From contig OZ020516.1 in NCBI GenBank assembly GCA_963971425.1, forward strand, positions 21,583,332-21,647,331: DNA of 64,000 bases. The letters are read 5' to 3'. The stretch comes from Bryoerythrophyllum caledonicum (lineage: Eukaryota > Streptophyta > Bryopsida > Pottiales > Pottiaceae). The notes under the pieces are model-generated. The model worked only from the letters and a program-made list of their open reading frames with translations. It was not told the DNA's origin and did no database searches. The translations under genes were made by a program, and so were the position numbers. Shown in pieces: positions 55,207-64,000 of this stretch (position 1 is the stretch's first letter; every line of letters starts with the position of its first letter).

Positions 55207-56769
55207 ATGGATCACCCCATGGAAGCCTATGGGGCAGGAGATGGAGAGGATATGGAACAGAGTAGGGTTGAGCGGTCCCTTAACTTACCAGTTGGGATGT
55301 CGCGAGATACGTTGCATCTTGACACAATTGCCAGGCGATCATGGCAAGGCGCAGGGTCGCCAATGAAGCAGATGCTGGGCACATGTAGTACCTCATCACC
55401 CACGAGGACTTCCTACAGCGACCGATTTATTCCCAGTCGCTCAAGCTCGAACTTGTCCGGGTTTGCTCTCTTAGATCGATCGCCGTCGGGAGCCAACGTC
55501 GCCCAATCCAATGACAACAGAGAGGACGGCGGCGCGGCGTACTCAATGCTGCTGCGATCAGAGCTTTTCGGGCAAGAGGCGAGCTCGCCAGCGACTCCGG
55601 TGGAGAAGTCGATGGGGACAAGGGACTCAATACGGTCGCCCAGGAGCCCCACGAACCGGAACTTGTTCAGGTTCAAGAGCGAGACAAAGCCGAACGCTGG
55701 GGCCAATTCAATGCCAGAGAGCCCGTACGCCCTAATGCCTGCTGATAGCACGCTGAGCGGAGCGACGATGTCACCCAGGAAAGCCCCGAGGAAAATTGCC
55801 CGGTCACCGTACAAGGTGTTGGACGCGCCAGCATTGCAGGATGACTTCTACCTGAATCTGGTGGACTGGTCGTCGCACAACGTGCTCGCGGTGGGGCTGG
55901 GCACCTGCGTGTACCTGTGGAGCGCGTGCACGAGCAAGGTGACGAAGCTGTGCGACTTGGGACCGACGGACAGCGTGTGCTCGGTGGGGTGGACGCAGCG
56001 GGGGACATACCTGGCCGTGGGGACGAACCTGGGCGAGGTGCAGCTGTGGGACGCGACCAAGTGCAGGAAGGTACGCACCATGGGCGGCCATCGGACGCGC
56101 GTGGGGACGCTGGCGTGGAGCTCTCACCTGCTGTCGTCGGGTAGCCGGGATAAGAACATCCTGCAGCGCGACGTGAGGGCGGCGGACGACTTTGTGAGTA
56201 AACTGGTGGGGCACAGATCGGAGGTGTGCGGGCTGAAGTGGTCGTACGACGATCGGGAGCTGGCGTCCGGGGGGAACGACAACGACCTTTTCGTGTGGAA
56301 CCAGCAGTCGACGCAGCCGGTGGTGAAGTTCAGCGAGCATACAGCGGCCGTGAAGGCCATCGCGTGGTCTCCTCACCAGCACGGGCTGCTGGCGTCCGGG
56401 GGCGGGACGGCGGACCGGTGCATCCGGTTCTGGAACACCGCGACGAGCACACCGCTGAACTGCTACGACACGGGGAGCCAAGTGTGCAACCTGGTGTGGT
56501 CGAAGAACGTGAACGAGCTGGTGAGCACGCACGGGTACTCGCAGAACCAGATCATTGTGTGGAGGTATCCGACGATGTCAAAGCTTGCGACCCTGACGGG
56601 GCACACGATGCGGGTGCTGTATCTGGCGATCTCCCCGGACGGGCAGACGATCGTGACGGGCGCCGGTGACGAGACACTGCGGTTCTGGAACGTGTTTCCT
56701 TCTCCAAAGTCGCAGAACGCCGTCCGTGATACAGGAGTGTGGTCGCTGGGACGAACTCACATCCGGTGA
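55207..56769 (+). CDS. FZR: Fizzy-related / CCS52-type APC/C activator
   Basis: Single frame of 520 codons from ATG 55207 (the first in-frame ATG); the family usually has 450-500 residues. It carries the C-box DRFIPSR (72-78), a YSMLLRSELFG segment (112-122, matching the FZR Y-x-x-LL-x-x-x-LFG motif), RNLFRFKSET (151-160), SPYKVLDAPALQDDFYLN (200-217), seven WD40 blades (about 215-505) and the C-terminal IR dipeptide (519-520) that binds the APC3/CDC27 TPR subunit. CCS52/FZR proteins recruit KEN- and D-box substrates such as mitotic cyclins to the anaphase-promoting complex and in plants promote endoreduplication. CDK sites (SP/TP) are numerous in the N-terminal half. All critical motifs are present, so the gene appears functional. 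It has no introns in the coding region, unlike the multi-exon angiosperm homologues. CDC20 is excluded by the FZR-type C-box context and by RNLFRFKSET. Confidence 0.96.
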   Translation: MDHPMEAYGAGDGEDMEQSRVERSLNLPVGMSRDTLHLDTIARRSWQGAGSPMKQMLGTCSTSSPTRTSYSDRFIPSRSSSNLSGFALLDRSPSGANVAQSNDNREDGGAAYSMLLRSELFGQEASSPATPVEKSMGTRDSIRSPRSPTNRNLFRFKSETKPNAGANSMPESPYALMPADSTLSGATMSPRKAPRKIARSPYKVLDAPALQDDFYLNLVDWSSHNVLAVGLGTCVYLWSACTSKVTKLCDLGPTDSVCSVGWTQRGTYLAVGTNLGEVQLWDATKCRKVRTMGGHRTRVGTLAWSSHLLSSGSRDKNILQRDVRAADDFVSKLVGHRSEVCGLKWSYDDRELASGGNDNDLFVWNQQSTQPVVKFSEHTAAVKAIAWSPHQHGLLASGGGTADRCIRFWNTATSTPLNCYDTGSQVCNLVWSKNVNELVSTHGYSQNQIIVWRYPTMSKLATLTGHTMRVLYLAISPDGQTIVTGAGDETLRFWNVFPSPKSQNAVRDTGVWSLGRTHIR

Positions 56770-57376
56770 CTTGTAGGAGGACCCGTTATTTGGAGCTGTG
56801 GAATAGGTGATTTAGGTTAGATGCAGCCGTGGATGTTGCTGTATTATGAAGTGGATTAGGTTCGGCCTCGTAGGAGTAGGTGATTTTGTCCGCAGTTTCA
56901 TGTCCAACTCTTTTTGGATGGTTACTAAATCATCGGTGACGACCGGATGCATGGCTGCAATCTGTACAGTGTGGCTCTCAATCTGCAGCTGTGCGTCCCA
57001 AACGAGGTAGAGTGGATCCCATACTTGATGAATTGATAAAGAAAAATCTCGTGTGACCAGACGCACAGAACCTCGGTGTAGATGATTTGCTACTTTGGAC
57101 GATCTTTTGTTTCTCAAGTCAACTTGCTTGTCTTTGTTAGCAGGAATTTGGATAGAATCGTCTTGAAGGCATGAGCTCTGCTTTTTCACACGACAATTTG
57201 TCACGTACTGTGATTCTCCAAGCGGAAAGAAGTGTTCGTTCTGAAGCTCTTCAGATGTGAGTCACACTGCTTCTAAAGAAAAGATAGTTGTGCTCACCAC
57301 TTTTATAAATGATAGAAATTCCCGCAGTCACGGTTCTGTCACGATGATAGAAATCTTCCCATAAACTCCCCATTCA
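56770..57376. other. 3' flank of FZR
   Basis: Presumed 3' untranslated region and spacer. No open frame of interest; the minus-strand frame at 56812-57204 has no recognised content. Confidence 0.45.
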
Positions 57377-58193
57377 GAAATTTGGAGCTCGTTATTCCAT
57401 GTAGACGGATGCTGTGGGATCTGGTCCGCGGGCCGCGTCCCTGGGCGGGCAGCTTGCAATTCGAAACCAACGAGCTCCCTATACCCCTGATGATACGCGC
57501 CGCTGCCCTTGTCTCCGTTGCCCTCGTCTCCGTAGCCCTTGTCTCTGCCGTCCTGAACCTCCCTCCGGTAGCCACCGTCTGAAACCCTAAACCGCAGCCA
57601 TTCGGAAACAAGCGCAGCCACTCATAAGGTGAACGCAGCGCTATGGCTCTCCCTCGGAAACAAGCGCCGCAGGTGAAGGTGACCGCAGCCAGGCTCCCTC
57701 TGCCTGAAGCGCGACCAAGTTGGAGCGGAGATGGTGGAATGTGGGTTCTTGATCAAGCTGGTGGACATGAAGGTGTTCCTTCTTTCTTCGTTTGTGAGCT
57801 GTGGCAGGAGCTTGTGAGATTCAGGTTGTGACGTTATTTTTGATCGTGTGTGCACAGGGCCTTGAGAAGTTGTCCGGGAAGCCGCTGTACATCTTGGTGG
57901 AGTACGAGGGCGAGTAAGGCCGTTCGTTAGGTGATGGAGCCGTATCAGAAACGTGTCGGGTCAACCTGCAAAAACCATGGCTACCACCAGCTACAGGGAG
58001 AAGCTGGTTCGTGCATTGTTAAAGCAATTTCAGCTGGAGTAATTCTATTCCTTTGGTCGATTCTTCCTCCACCTACTCGTACCCGTGTCCGTTTCTACCG
58101 TCATTATTCTATTCCATAACCCGCCAGGGACGCGGCCCGCGGACCATTTCCCGCACCATCCGTCTACATGCGGTAAAGAGCTCCTGAAATTTT
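57377..58193. mobile_element. Inverted-repeat unit carrying an APRT fragment
   Basis: The segment 57377-57453 and the complement of 58120-58193 match over about 70 bases: catgtagacggatg, then a 20-base core tggtccgcgggccgcgtccc, then ggcggg. GC-rich long terminal repeats around a host gene fragment are typical of Pack-MULEs, but no 9-bp target duplication could be recognised, so the mechanism is open. An 18-bp repeat (cccttgtctccgttg-like) lies at about 57508-57550. Confidence 0.6.
57704..57917 (+). pseudogene. Adenine phosphoribosyltransferase 3' fragment (two exons)
   Basis: The first piece (57704-57772) encodes LKRDQVGAEMVECGFLIKLV and DMK. A GT..AG intron (57773-57857) follows, and the second piece (57858-57917) encodes GLEKLSGKPLYILVEYEGE and stop. 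APRT proteins end in the same order: VGAEVVEC-type strand, then GLEKL-x-GKPL-(Y/F)-x-LV. The PRPP-binding and N-terminal parts are absent and there is no start codon, so the fragment cannot make enzyme. APRT normally salvages adenine to AMP. Retention of the intron argues against an origin by retroposition. Confidence 0.7.
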
Positions 58194-59349
58194 ACCCAGT
58201 TTTGACTTCCATGTCGTAGAGTCGGACAATGCACCCAAAAGTACTCTTTTTCTACTCGAAATTCAAGGGTGCCCTCCAAGTTTCTTCATCTGTGGTCCTT
58301 GAGTCAACTACCAGGGCCTTTGATGCACCGCCATCATGTTTGTTGTTGTTTCAAGTCAGGTTTATAATATCCGAAAGGCTATCATTATAATTACAACTTG
58401 TGGGCTGTCGGTATGGCAAAACCAAGTGGGTACCGGTCCATCATGGACACAGGACCTTATTTTCTCTCATAATTCAAGGTGGAGAAGAGTACTTATGTGC
58501 TCGTCTCTCACACCATGATCTCGAAGTAGTAATCAAGTTGAAGCTGCTTTCGGAAGAAATGAAGCTAACAGTTCTTTTGACATGCCTGTGTCTTTGCCTT
58601 GTTCAAGTAGAGCGTTCACTCGCACAATGTGGAGCTGCAACGGTGCTGCCATCAGACGTGGATCCCTCCATAGAGGACAAATACTTCACCTCGCAGCTCG
58701 CAACACAGATCACGGAGCTCGAGGATATTGTCACAAGAACACTGCAAGCATATCACATCGACGTCTACGCCATCACCGTGGTGTACCGCAACAGCACCAT
58801 CTTCTCCACCGGTCTGGTGGACACGCCGTTCCGGATCGGGTCGGTGACCAAGGCCTTCACCGCTCTGGGACCACTCCTGCTGCAGAAACAGGGCGCGGAT
58901 CTCCACCTGGACGACCCTGTGACAAAATTCCTGCCAACGTTTTCGGTTGCGGAACCTGCAGACAGTGGGCATGGCATTACGCTCCGGGAACTGATGGGCC
59001 ACGCTTCGGGGTTGCCTCGCAACCTCTGCGCGGGGCTGTTCTGTGAGTCGGAGCGTTCGGAAGAGGAGAACCTGGCGTTGGTGGCGAAGATGCAGCTGGC
59101 GCGGCCGCGCTGGAGCGCGCTGCCGGTGTACTCCAACCTCGGGTTCGCAGTGCTGGGTCACGCGTGGGAGAAGGCGACGTCGCCGAGGAGGACGTGGAGC
59201 GCGTTTCTGAGAGACGAGCTTTGGGCGCCGCTGGGGATGGATCGCACGGGTGTGCCGGCGGATCTGGGCGAGGCGGAGCTGGCGCCTGGGAATGTGCGCC
59301 CGTTTCCTGCGAACTACTCCTTAGGTTGGCAAGCGCCTTGTGGCGACAT

Positions 59350-60130
59350 GTAAGTGCAGACACACCTCTTTGAGTTTTTGATCTTGCACAAGCTGATAAT
59401 AATCCTCACGCCATCTCATGGAGGAACTCAACAGAAAGAACAAGGCAACTTTTCTTGTAGGAACAGGATTTACTTGATCGTCATTGACGTCAAATTCAAT
59501 AGATTGGTGGCTTTCAGTAGAATTGGCACCTTTGTGCAAAACTTTCTCGATTAAGTTTCTTAGTGCAATTCTAACAAGTTAAGATTTTCGATAACATTTA
59601 TGTATTTCGGAAAGGTTCTATTGCGTAGACGCACGTATGTTCTTTTTCACATGGGGTGAGAAATTAATACAAGAATTGTTGAAAGAGTTGGCACATTTCG
59701 AAATGTGAAAACCGCTAAATAACGAATAAACCTGTCAAGTGAAAATTCACGTCCAATACTTTAGGTCTGGTATGAAAGGAAAGCGGCATTTGTGCTCACA
59801 TAGTTGGACACTCACTGTTTTGTAATAGCAACTATGGAGATCAATTCTTTCAACTGTGGCAGTTTCACGCTTGTGAAAATGAGAATTTGATTTTCAGAAA
59901 ACACTAGATGTTCATATCCACAAAGGGCTTCCGAACTGCCATAGTTACGAGAACTAAGTCTGCCAATCAATAGTGAATAACCACATACTTCGCAAAGTTT
60001 GCAGTATCGAACCTTCAGAACTTCTTAAGGACTCAGTCTGGTTTCAATTTTTGCCGCTAGGACATGATCCTCTCGAACTTGTATGCAGCCTTATGCTTTA
60101 GCTTGGTCACATCATTGCTGTGACTTGCAG
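59350..60130 (+). other. Intron of the beta-lactamase-like gene
   Basis: 781 bases, AT-rich, GTAAGT at the 5' border and tgacttgcag at the 3' border. No inserted element is recognised. Confidence 0.85.
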
Positions 60131-60564
60131 GTACTCCACAGCGAATGACCTCGCAAAGTTCCTCAAGTTTCTGCTCCACCCAACCGGTCTTCTCTTCCCT
60201 GCATCTCTCCGCGAAACGACCCACCCGGCCACCGTCTTCCCTGTAACCTCCAGCGGATTGCGCGGCTTCGCGCTCCCGTGGGAGCTCATCGGCATCACGC
60301 CGCGCGGCGCCAATTACCGGTCCACGACGCTCATCACCAAGAACGGCGGATTAGGGAGCTACGGCTCGGTCATCGCCTTCCACCCCGACACCCACCTCGG
60401 CGTCGCCGTGCTCACCTCCTCTGACACGCCCTCGATCCAGGTCTACGAGCTTCTAGGCCTCCAGATCCTGCAGTACCTCATCCCCGCAGTGCAGTCCCTC
60501 CACGCGGACTTCATCGCCTCTCTGTACTCGGGTGTGTACGTCTGCGAGCACACCGCCCCGGTCA

Positions 60565-60604
60565 AGAGCGCGCACATCCGGAACAGAGCGCGCACATCCG
60601 GAAC
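60565..60604. repeat. Perfect 20-bp tandem duplication
   Basis: The unit agagcgcgcacatccggaac occurs at 60565-60584 and 60585-60604. Because 20 is not a multiple of three it shifts the reading frame of the enclosing exon by two. Confidence 0.97.
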
Positions 60605-60937
60605 ACCACGTTGCAGGTGCTGGGCGGGAGCGTGAGCGTGACCACGGCGACTCTGGACCGGAACTTGGTTGCGAACTACAATCTGAGCCTGGTGCAGAAC
60701 GGGGCTCGCGGCACCCTCGCAGGGTCGAGGTCCCTGGTGCGGAAGATGGGAAGCGCGGAGCACGCGTTCTGGTCGTCGCCGGGGGACTGCTTCGCTGTGG
60801 CAACGTATTTGGGCAGTAGACCCGAGATTGCCAGGCCGAACTTTCCCGAGAGTGTGGACTTGTATGAGTTCGAGTTCGACGTGGAGGCTGCGTTGCTGCA
60901 GTGGCCGGCCTTGGGCGGCGTGTGCCACAAGTCCTGA

Positions 60938-61560
60938 GTTCTCGACCTTGCGAGGTCCGGTTCGGACTGGCGTGGAATTTCCACTTCTAACACGAAATTA
61001 AGCAATTATGCACTTGGCCATTTAAAAGTGCACTTGGGTACAACGGCGGCCATTGCGAACAAAAGTGGCAAAATTGAAAAAAAAAAAAAAAACCAAAGAA
61101 AAAAAATGTTTTCCAAAGGAAAAAAAATTGAGCTTCTGCAACAATATTACGTACAATCATGGTTGTTCATATGGGAAGCAATTTTTTGGCATTTTCAACT
61201 AATTTGTGGTGGCCCCTCGTTAATACTAGATAAATGTGTATTTAATATAGTTTCACAATATTTCAAAGATAGATTTGAAGGATTGTAGTATATAAACAGG
61301 CGTAATTACAATAAAACATATTTAATGCGAGGATTGGCAGTTGATTAAAAGATATTCTACGTAGTACAAAATGCATACAATGGTGAAAACTAAATATAGA
61401 TGCTTCAACAATTCGACTTAGCACCAATAGTAAACACAGCTTTACTCTAAAGGATTAATGACATAATGTCTTACATCACCCTTAGAATATACTACTCTTA
61501 CACATACACTATATATCAATCACCATACACAACTAGTATACTCTCATAAAGGCACACTAT
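60938..61560. other. Spacer between convergent genes
   Basis: AT-rich with a long A tract near 61078-61092. No gene seen. Confidence 0.45.
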
Positions 61561-63999
61561 CTACTCCATAGAATTTAGGGCTGCTTGCAAACGGTCGTCA
61601 TCGATAGCTTCGGTTTGCATTGCAATATATTGTAGGATGTGAGCCTTTGCCGATTGAAGAATGCGAATCCTGCTTTCAACCTGCACTCCAAATACATTGC
61701 GCTTTCTCCACCCGTTGGCTCCGGACATGGTTCTTTCCAGTGTGTCTATCCATGAAAAAATGCATGCATCTTTTTCTACCCAACTATGGCTCTCCCCAGA
61801 TGGCTCCCAGAATGAATCCATGCAATTTGCATACCGTTGTGCAAAAGACCCATGTCCATCAACAACCCCCCTTTGGATGATGGGCCAATACCAACAAACC
61901 TTAATCTTAAGTCTCCATCGGTTTTTTTCTTCTTCAATCACTTTCCCCACATAGAATGGTACACCACCTTCTATCTCTGCTCGATCAACACTCAAAGCTA
62001 CAAACTGTCCACAACGGATATCAGATTGTGGATTAAATGGTGGAAATGGGTCGTGATTACCTTCAAACATTGCTCCTTCTTCGGCACGTTCCTCAACATA
62101 GTTGCGCTCTGTTTGTTGTGCCCTACGCACTGCTTGATTAGAGGGTCTTCCTCTACGAGGACCAAAGTATCCTCGAGCCTCGGCATTTGGAAGCATGGCC
62201 ACTACCTGCTCTACGATATTTACCTCGCGATTTTCTTCACTTCCACCATCCATTATATCCAAAGATGCGCTCCCTGTAGATCCGGTGTTGGAGAACTCTG
62301 AAGGCCAAAATGGTGAGGTACGATGCTCATTGCTACGATCTTTGTGTGGAAATTGAGCTAAATAGAGTTTCAATCTTTCAGCCTCTACTTTTGCCTCACG
62401 ATTCTTGTCCTCATGCTGCAACCTTTGGATGCACCTTTGTTTATATACAATGAAGTCATCCAACGCCTTCAACTCCCGTTCGTCCGCTGCAAATACTTCC
62501 GCAGACGATGGCCGCTCATCCCTATTTGGTAACGACCTCAAAGTTTTCGTCCCTGCCTCTGGTCCCCATGGATCCTTGCAATAATGTTTGTGTTGTACTC
62601 GAACCTCACGAGTCCCTTCTCGATTGTCCATATAGAATCGCATGTGGTGCGGAAATGTTATGCCCACCAATGAATCCTGACGTGTCAGTAAGTGAGGACT
62701 TATGAATAATTTCCAATCCCATACATTTTCTAGCAGCCGGGCGCTAACAAATGCCTCCGTAGAAGATGTTCCTCGTTCTATAAGACTAATTATTTCCTTC
62801 AACGAGTATACGTCCGACCTCTTCAACGTATTTGATATACAACTGAAACGTTGATCAATATCTTCGTGTGTATGGCCTACTATAAGAAAAGATAGTTCCA
62901 CCTCCTGAAAAAACCCCAATCCCTCCAATGTAGCACATAGAGCAAACATATAAATGTTTTTGTTCTCACGCGTGTAGTTGTCGGCCTGAATTCGCAATGT
63001 TGCTGGCAAAAAGCCCCTCCTCCATAGCACATCTCCAATCACGTACAACAATGTACTCACGACTTGATTGCTATCGTGTTTGTGGTGAGCCCCAAACCAC
63101 ACGTCGCAATATAAACCAATCCCATGTACAAGAGCACCACACAGATGGGTCTTCACAAACCGGTGTTCAATGTTCTTCACAGTCTGACGCATCCTCGGTA
63201 CCATGGTCGTGTTTTGGTCCATGCCATCCACTATGATGCACATATACAACTCAGGGCTAATATAACACGACCTCTTGAATATCCAATAATGCCTACCTTC
63301 TTCCATCTGGTTGCGCAGATGTAACATAAACAAGTCCTTTATCTTTATCCTTGCATCGGCATTGGTAGTTCCCTCCATGGCGCATTTATACTCCCAACAA
63401 TGATAACACTTTGAGAATCTCGAGAATGGAGGTACCTAAACATGGGGATACTTGATGCGCCACATCCTCCGGAACAAACTCATAGAAATGGTTTCTCCAT
63501 TACAAATTCTCTTGAACTCCTCATTGACGTAATTGAATACATCAAATTTGGCTGTATTCATAGGAAGGAGAATGAGAGGCACCACTTCGTTGTCACTCAT
63601 ACGGCGAATACAACGATGAGGTTGAGGACAACCAGCTTCATCGACAAATGATTTAAACCAAGCCTCTGCCGCAGACATTCTAGTGCTCTCTCTGATTGGA
63701 TCTGAAAGGGTATTGCCGTGAATCGATGTCACTCTTCTGTATATTAGACAGTCCTTCTTCAATTGCTCAAAGCGCCTCTGTGAATATCCAACCCCAAGAG
63801 CGTAGCAAGCATTGCAAACTTGTTTCCCATCTAACTTTGTTACAAACTTGTCTCGACGAGTTCCTTTCGTCCTTGTGTAAAAAGAAACCAACATCTGCCT
63901 CATCCAAGTACTTCGTACCGAAAACTCATTACCCCATGCATTATATCGCATGTCCAATAGATACTTTGCTGGAACGTCCCTCAAACAATTGCGTTTGCA
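61561..63999 (-). pseudogene. DUF7869-type protein, one in-frame TAG, runs off the right edge
   Basis: The frame is open from the window edge (63999) to the stop at 61561 except for one TAG at 63436-63438. The N-terminal side has CKRNC, RYNAWGNEF, WMRQML and CNACY. After the TAG come VPPFSRFSKCYHC, a helical stretch, and the DUF7869 core: IIVDGMDQ, LRIQADNYTRENKNIYMF and LSFLIVGHTHEDIDQRFSCIS. The Asp/Asp/Glu residues in these three motifs could form an RNase H-fold active site. The C-terminal region (about 62000-61800) has FYVGKVIEEEKNRWRLKIKVCWYW, reminiscent of a BAH- or chromo-like reader. The gene is far better preserved than the relic at 13381-14847. The start lies outside the window. 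Read-through or a recent stop are both possible; I treat it as inactivated. Confidence 0.8.
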
Positions 64000-64000
64000 T

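Larger units (their letters stand above)
58559..60937 (+). pseudogene. Secreted serine beta-lactamase-like hydrolase, frameshifted by a 20-bp duplication
   Basis: Exon 1 starts at ATG 58559 with a signal peptide (KLTVLLTCLCLCLVQ) and ends at 59349. The intron 59350-60130 has GTAAGT..GCAG borders and the spliced codon restores GDMYSTANDLAKF. The catalytic SxxK is SVTK at residues 95-98, the second motif is YSN at 191-193, and HASGLPR and NGGLGSYGSV further mark the class C beta-lactamase/penicillin-binding-protein fold. Plant and animal members (LACTB-like) are esterases or peptidases of uncertain substrate, not antibiotic-resistance enzymes. A perfect 20-bp tandem duplication at 60565-60604 shifts the frame, so translation would stop at 60635 after 431 residues. 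With a single unit the frame would reach TGA 60935-60937 (525 residues). The lost part is a C-terminal domain of about 100 residues; the catalytic domain stays complete. Sequencing error is possible. Confidence 0.85.

Noticed and set aside
55804-56532. Minus-strand 242-codon open frame inside FZR
   Set aside because: Antisense shadow of the WD40 region; composition is His/Arg/Pro-rich without domain content.
58559-60937. Bacterial antibiotic-resistance beta-lactamase acquired by transfer
   Set aside because: A spliceosomal intron, a eukaryotic-type signal peptide and overall layout fit the eukaryotic LACTB-like/serine hydrolase group; nothing indicates recent bacterial origin.

Overview
The window looks like repeat-rich nuclear DNA of a streptophyte, most likely a seedless land plant (bryophyte, lycophyte or fern grade), but I cannot name a species. 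The reasons are CCCTAAA-type (Arabidopsis-type) telomeric motifs, CACTA, Ty1/copia and LINE elements, an APC/C activator of the plant CCS52/FZR type, spliceosomal introns, and GC-rich host exons in AT-rich intergenic DNA. No complete host operon-like structure, rRNA or tRNA gene was recognised.

Layout. 1-6.9 kb: AT-rich intergenic DNA with one palindromic MITE. 6.9-14.8 kb: a degraded accessory block. A plus-strand gene for a coiled-coil/RING-like protein faces, tail to tail, a minus-strand gene whose conceptual protein carries the RAG1/Transib transposase signature: three acidic residues, CxxC and HxxxxH, with near-RAG1 spacing. Next to it is a relic of a DUF7869-type protein. 15-19.4 kb: a short satellite, the end of a CACTA element, and a duplicated repeat block that carries a 975-bp insertion with TTAA target duplications (piggyBac-like). 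19.4-23.7 kb: an intact VIT/VWA gene. 23.7-27.7 kb: a decayed Ty1/copia element and the second copy of the repeat block, which preserves the empty TTAA site. 28-31 kb: minisatellites. 31-41.2 kb: a decayed LINE with ORF1, an APE endonuclease, RNase H, a zinc motif and a C-terminal restriction-like endonuclease-type region. Its RT palm is deleted and it is split by about 1.5 kb of telomere-repeat-bearing DNA. 41.4-45.4 kb: a second, shorter VIT/VWA gene, exactly 22,000 bp from the first over its 5' half and flanked by inverted repeats. 46-53.9 kb: non-autonomous DNA elements nested in each other, including a complete 2.9-kb CACTA element with an ACG target duplication. 55.2-56.8 kb: an intronless CCS52/FZR gene. 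57.4-58.2 kb: an adenine phosphoribosyltransferase 3' fragment between GC-rich inverted repeats. 58.6-60.9 kb: a secreted serine beta-lactamase-like gene broken by a perfect 20-bp tandem duplication. 61.6-64 kb: a DUF7869-type gene running off the right edge.

Most protein-coding mobile sequences here share one kind of damage. Long continuous frames are interrupted by isolated stop codons that single C-to-T changes (CAG, CAA or CGA) would explain, as expected for long-term cytosine methylation and deamination. The two VIT/VWA genes and FZR are free of such stops. The most interesting unit is the RAG1/Transib-like gene with its convergent zinc-finger partner.
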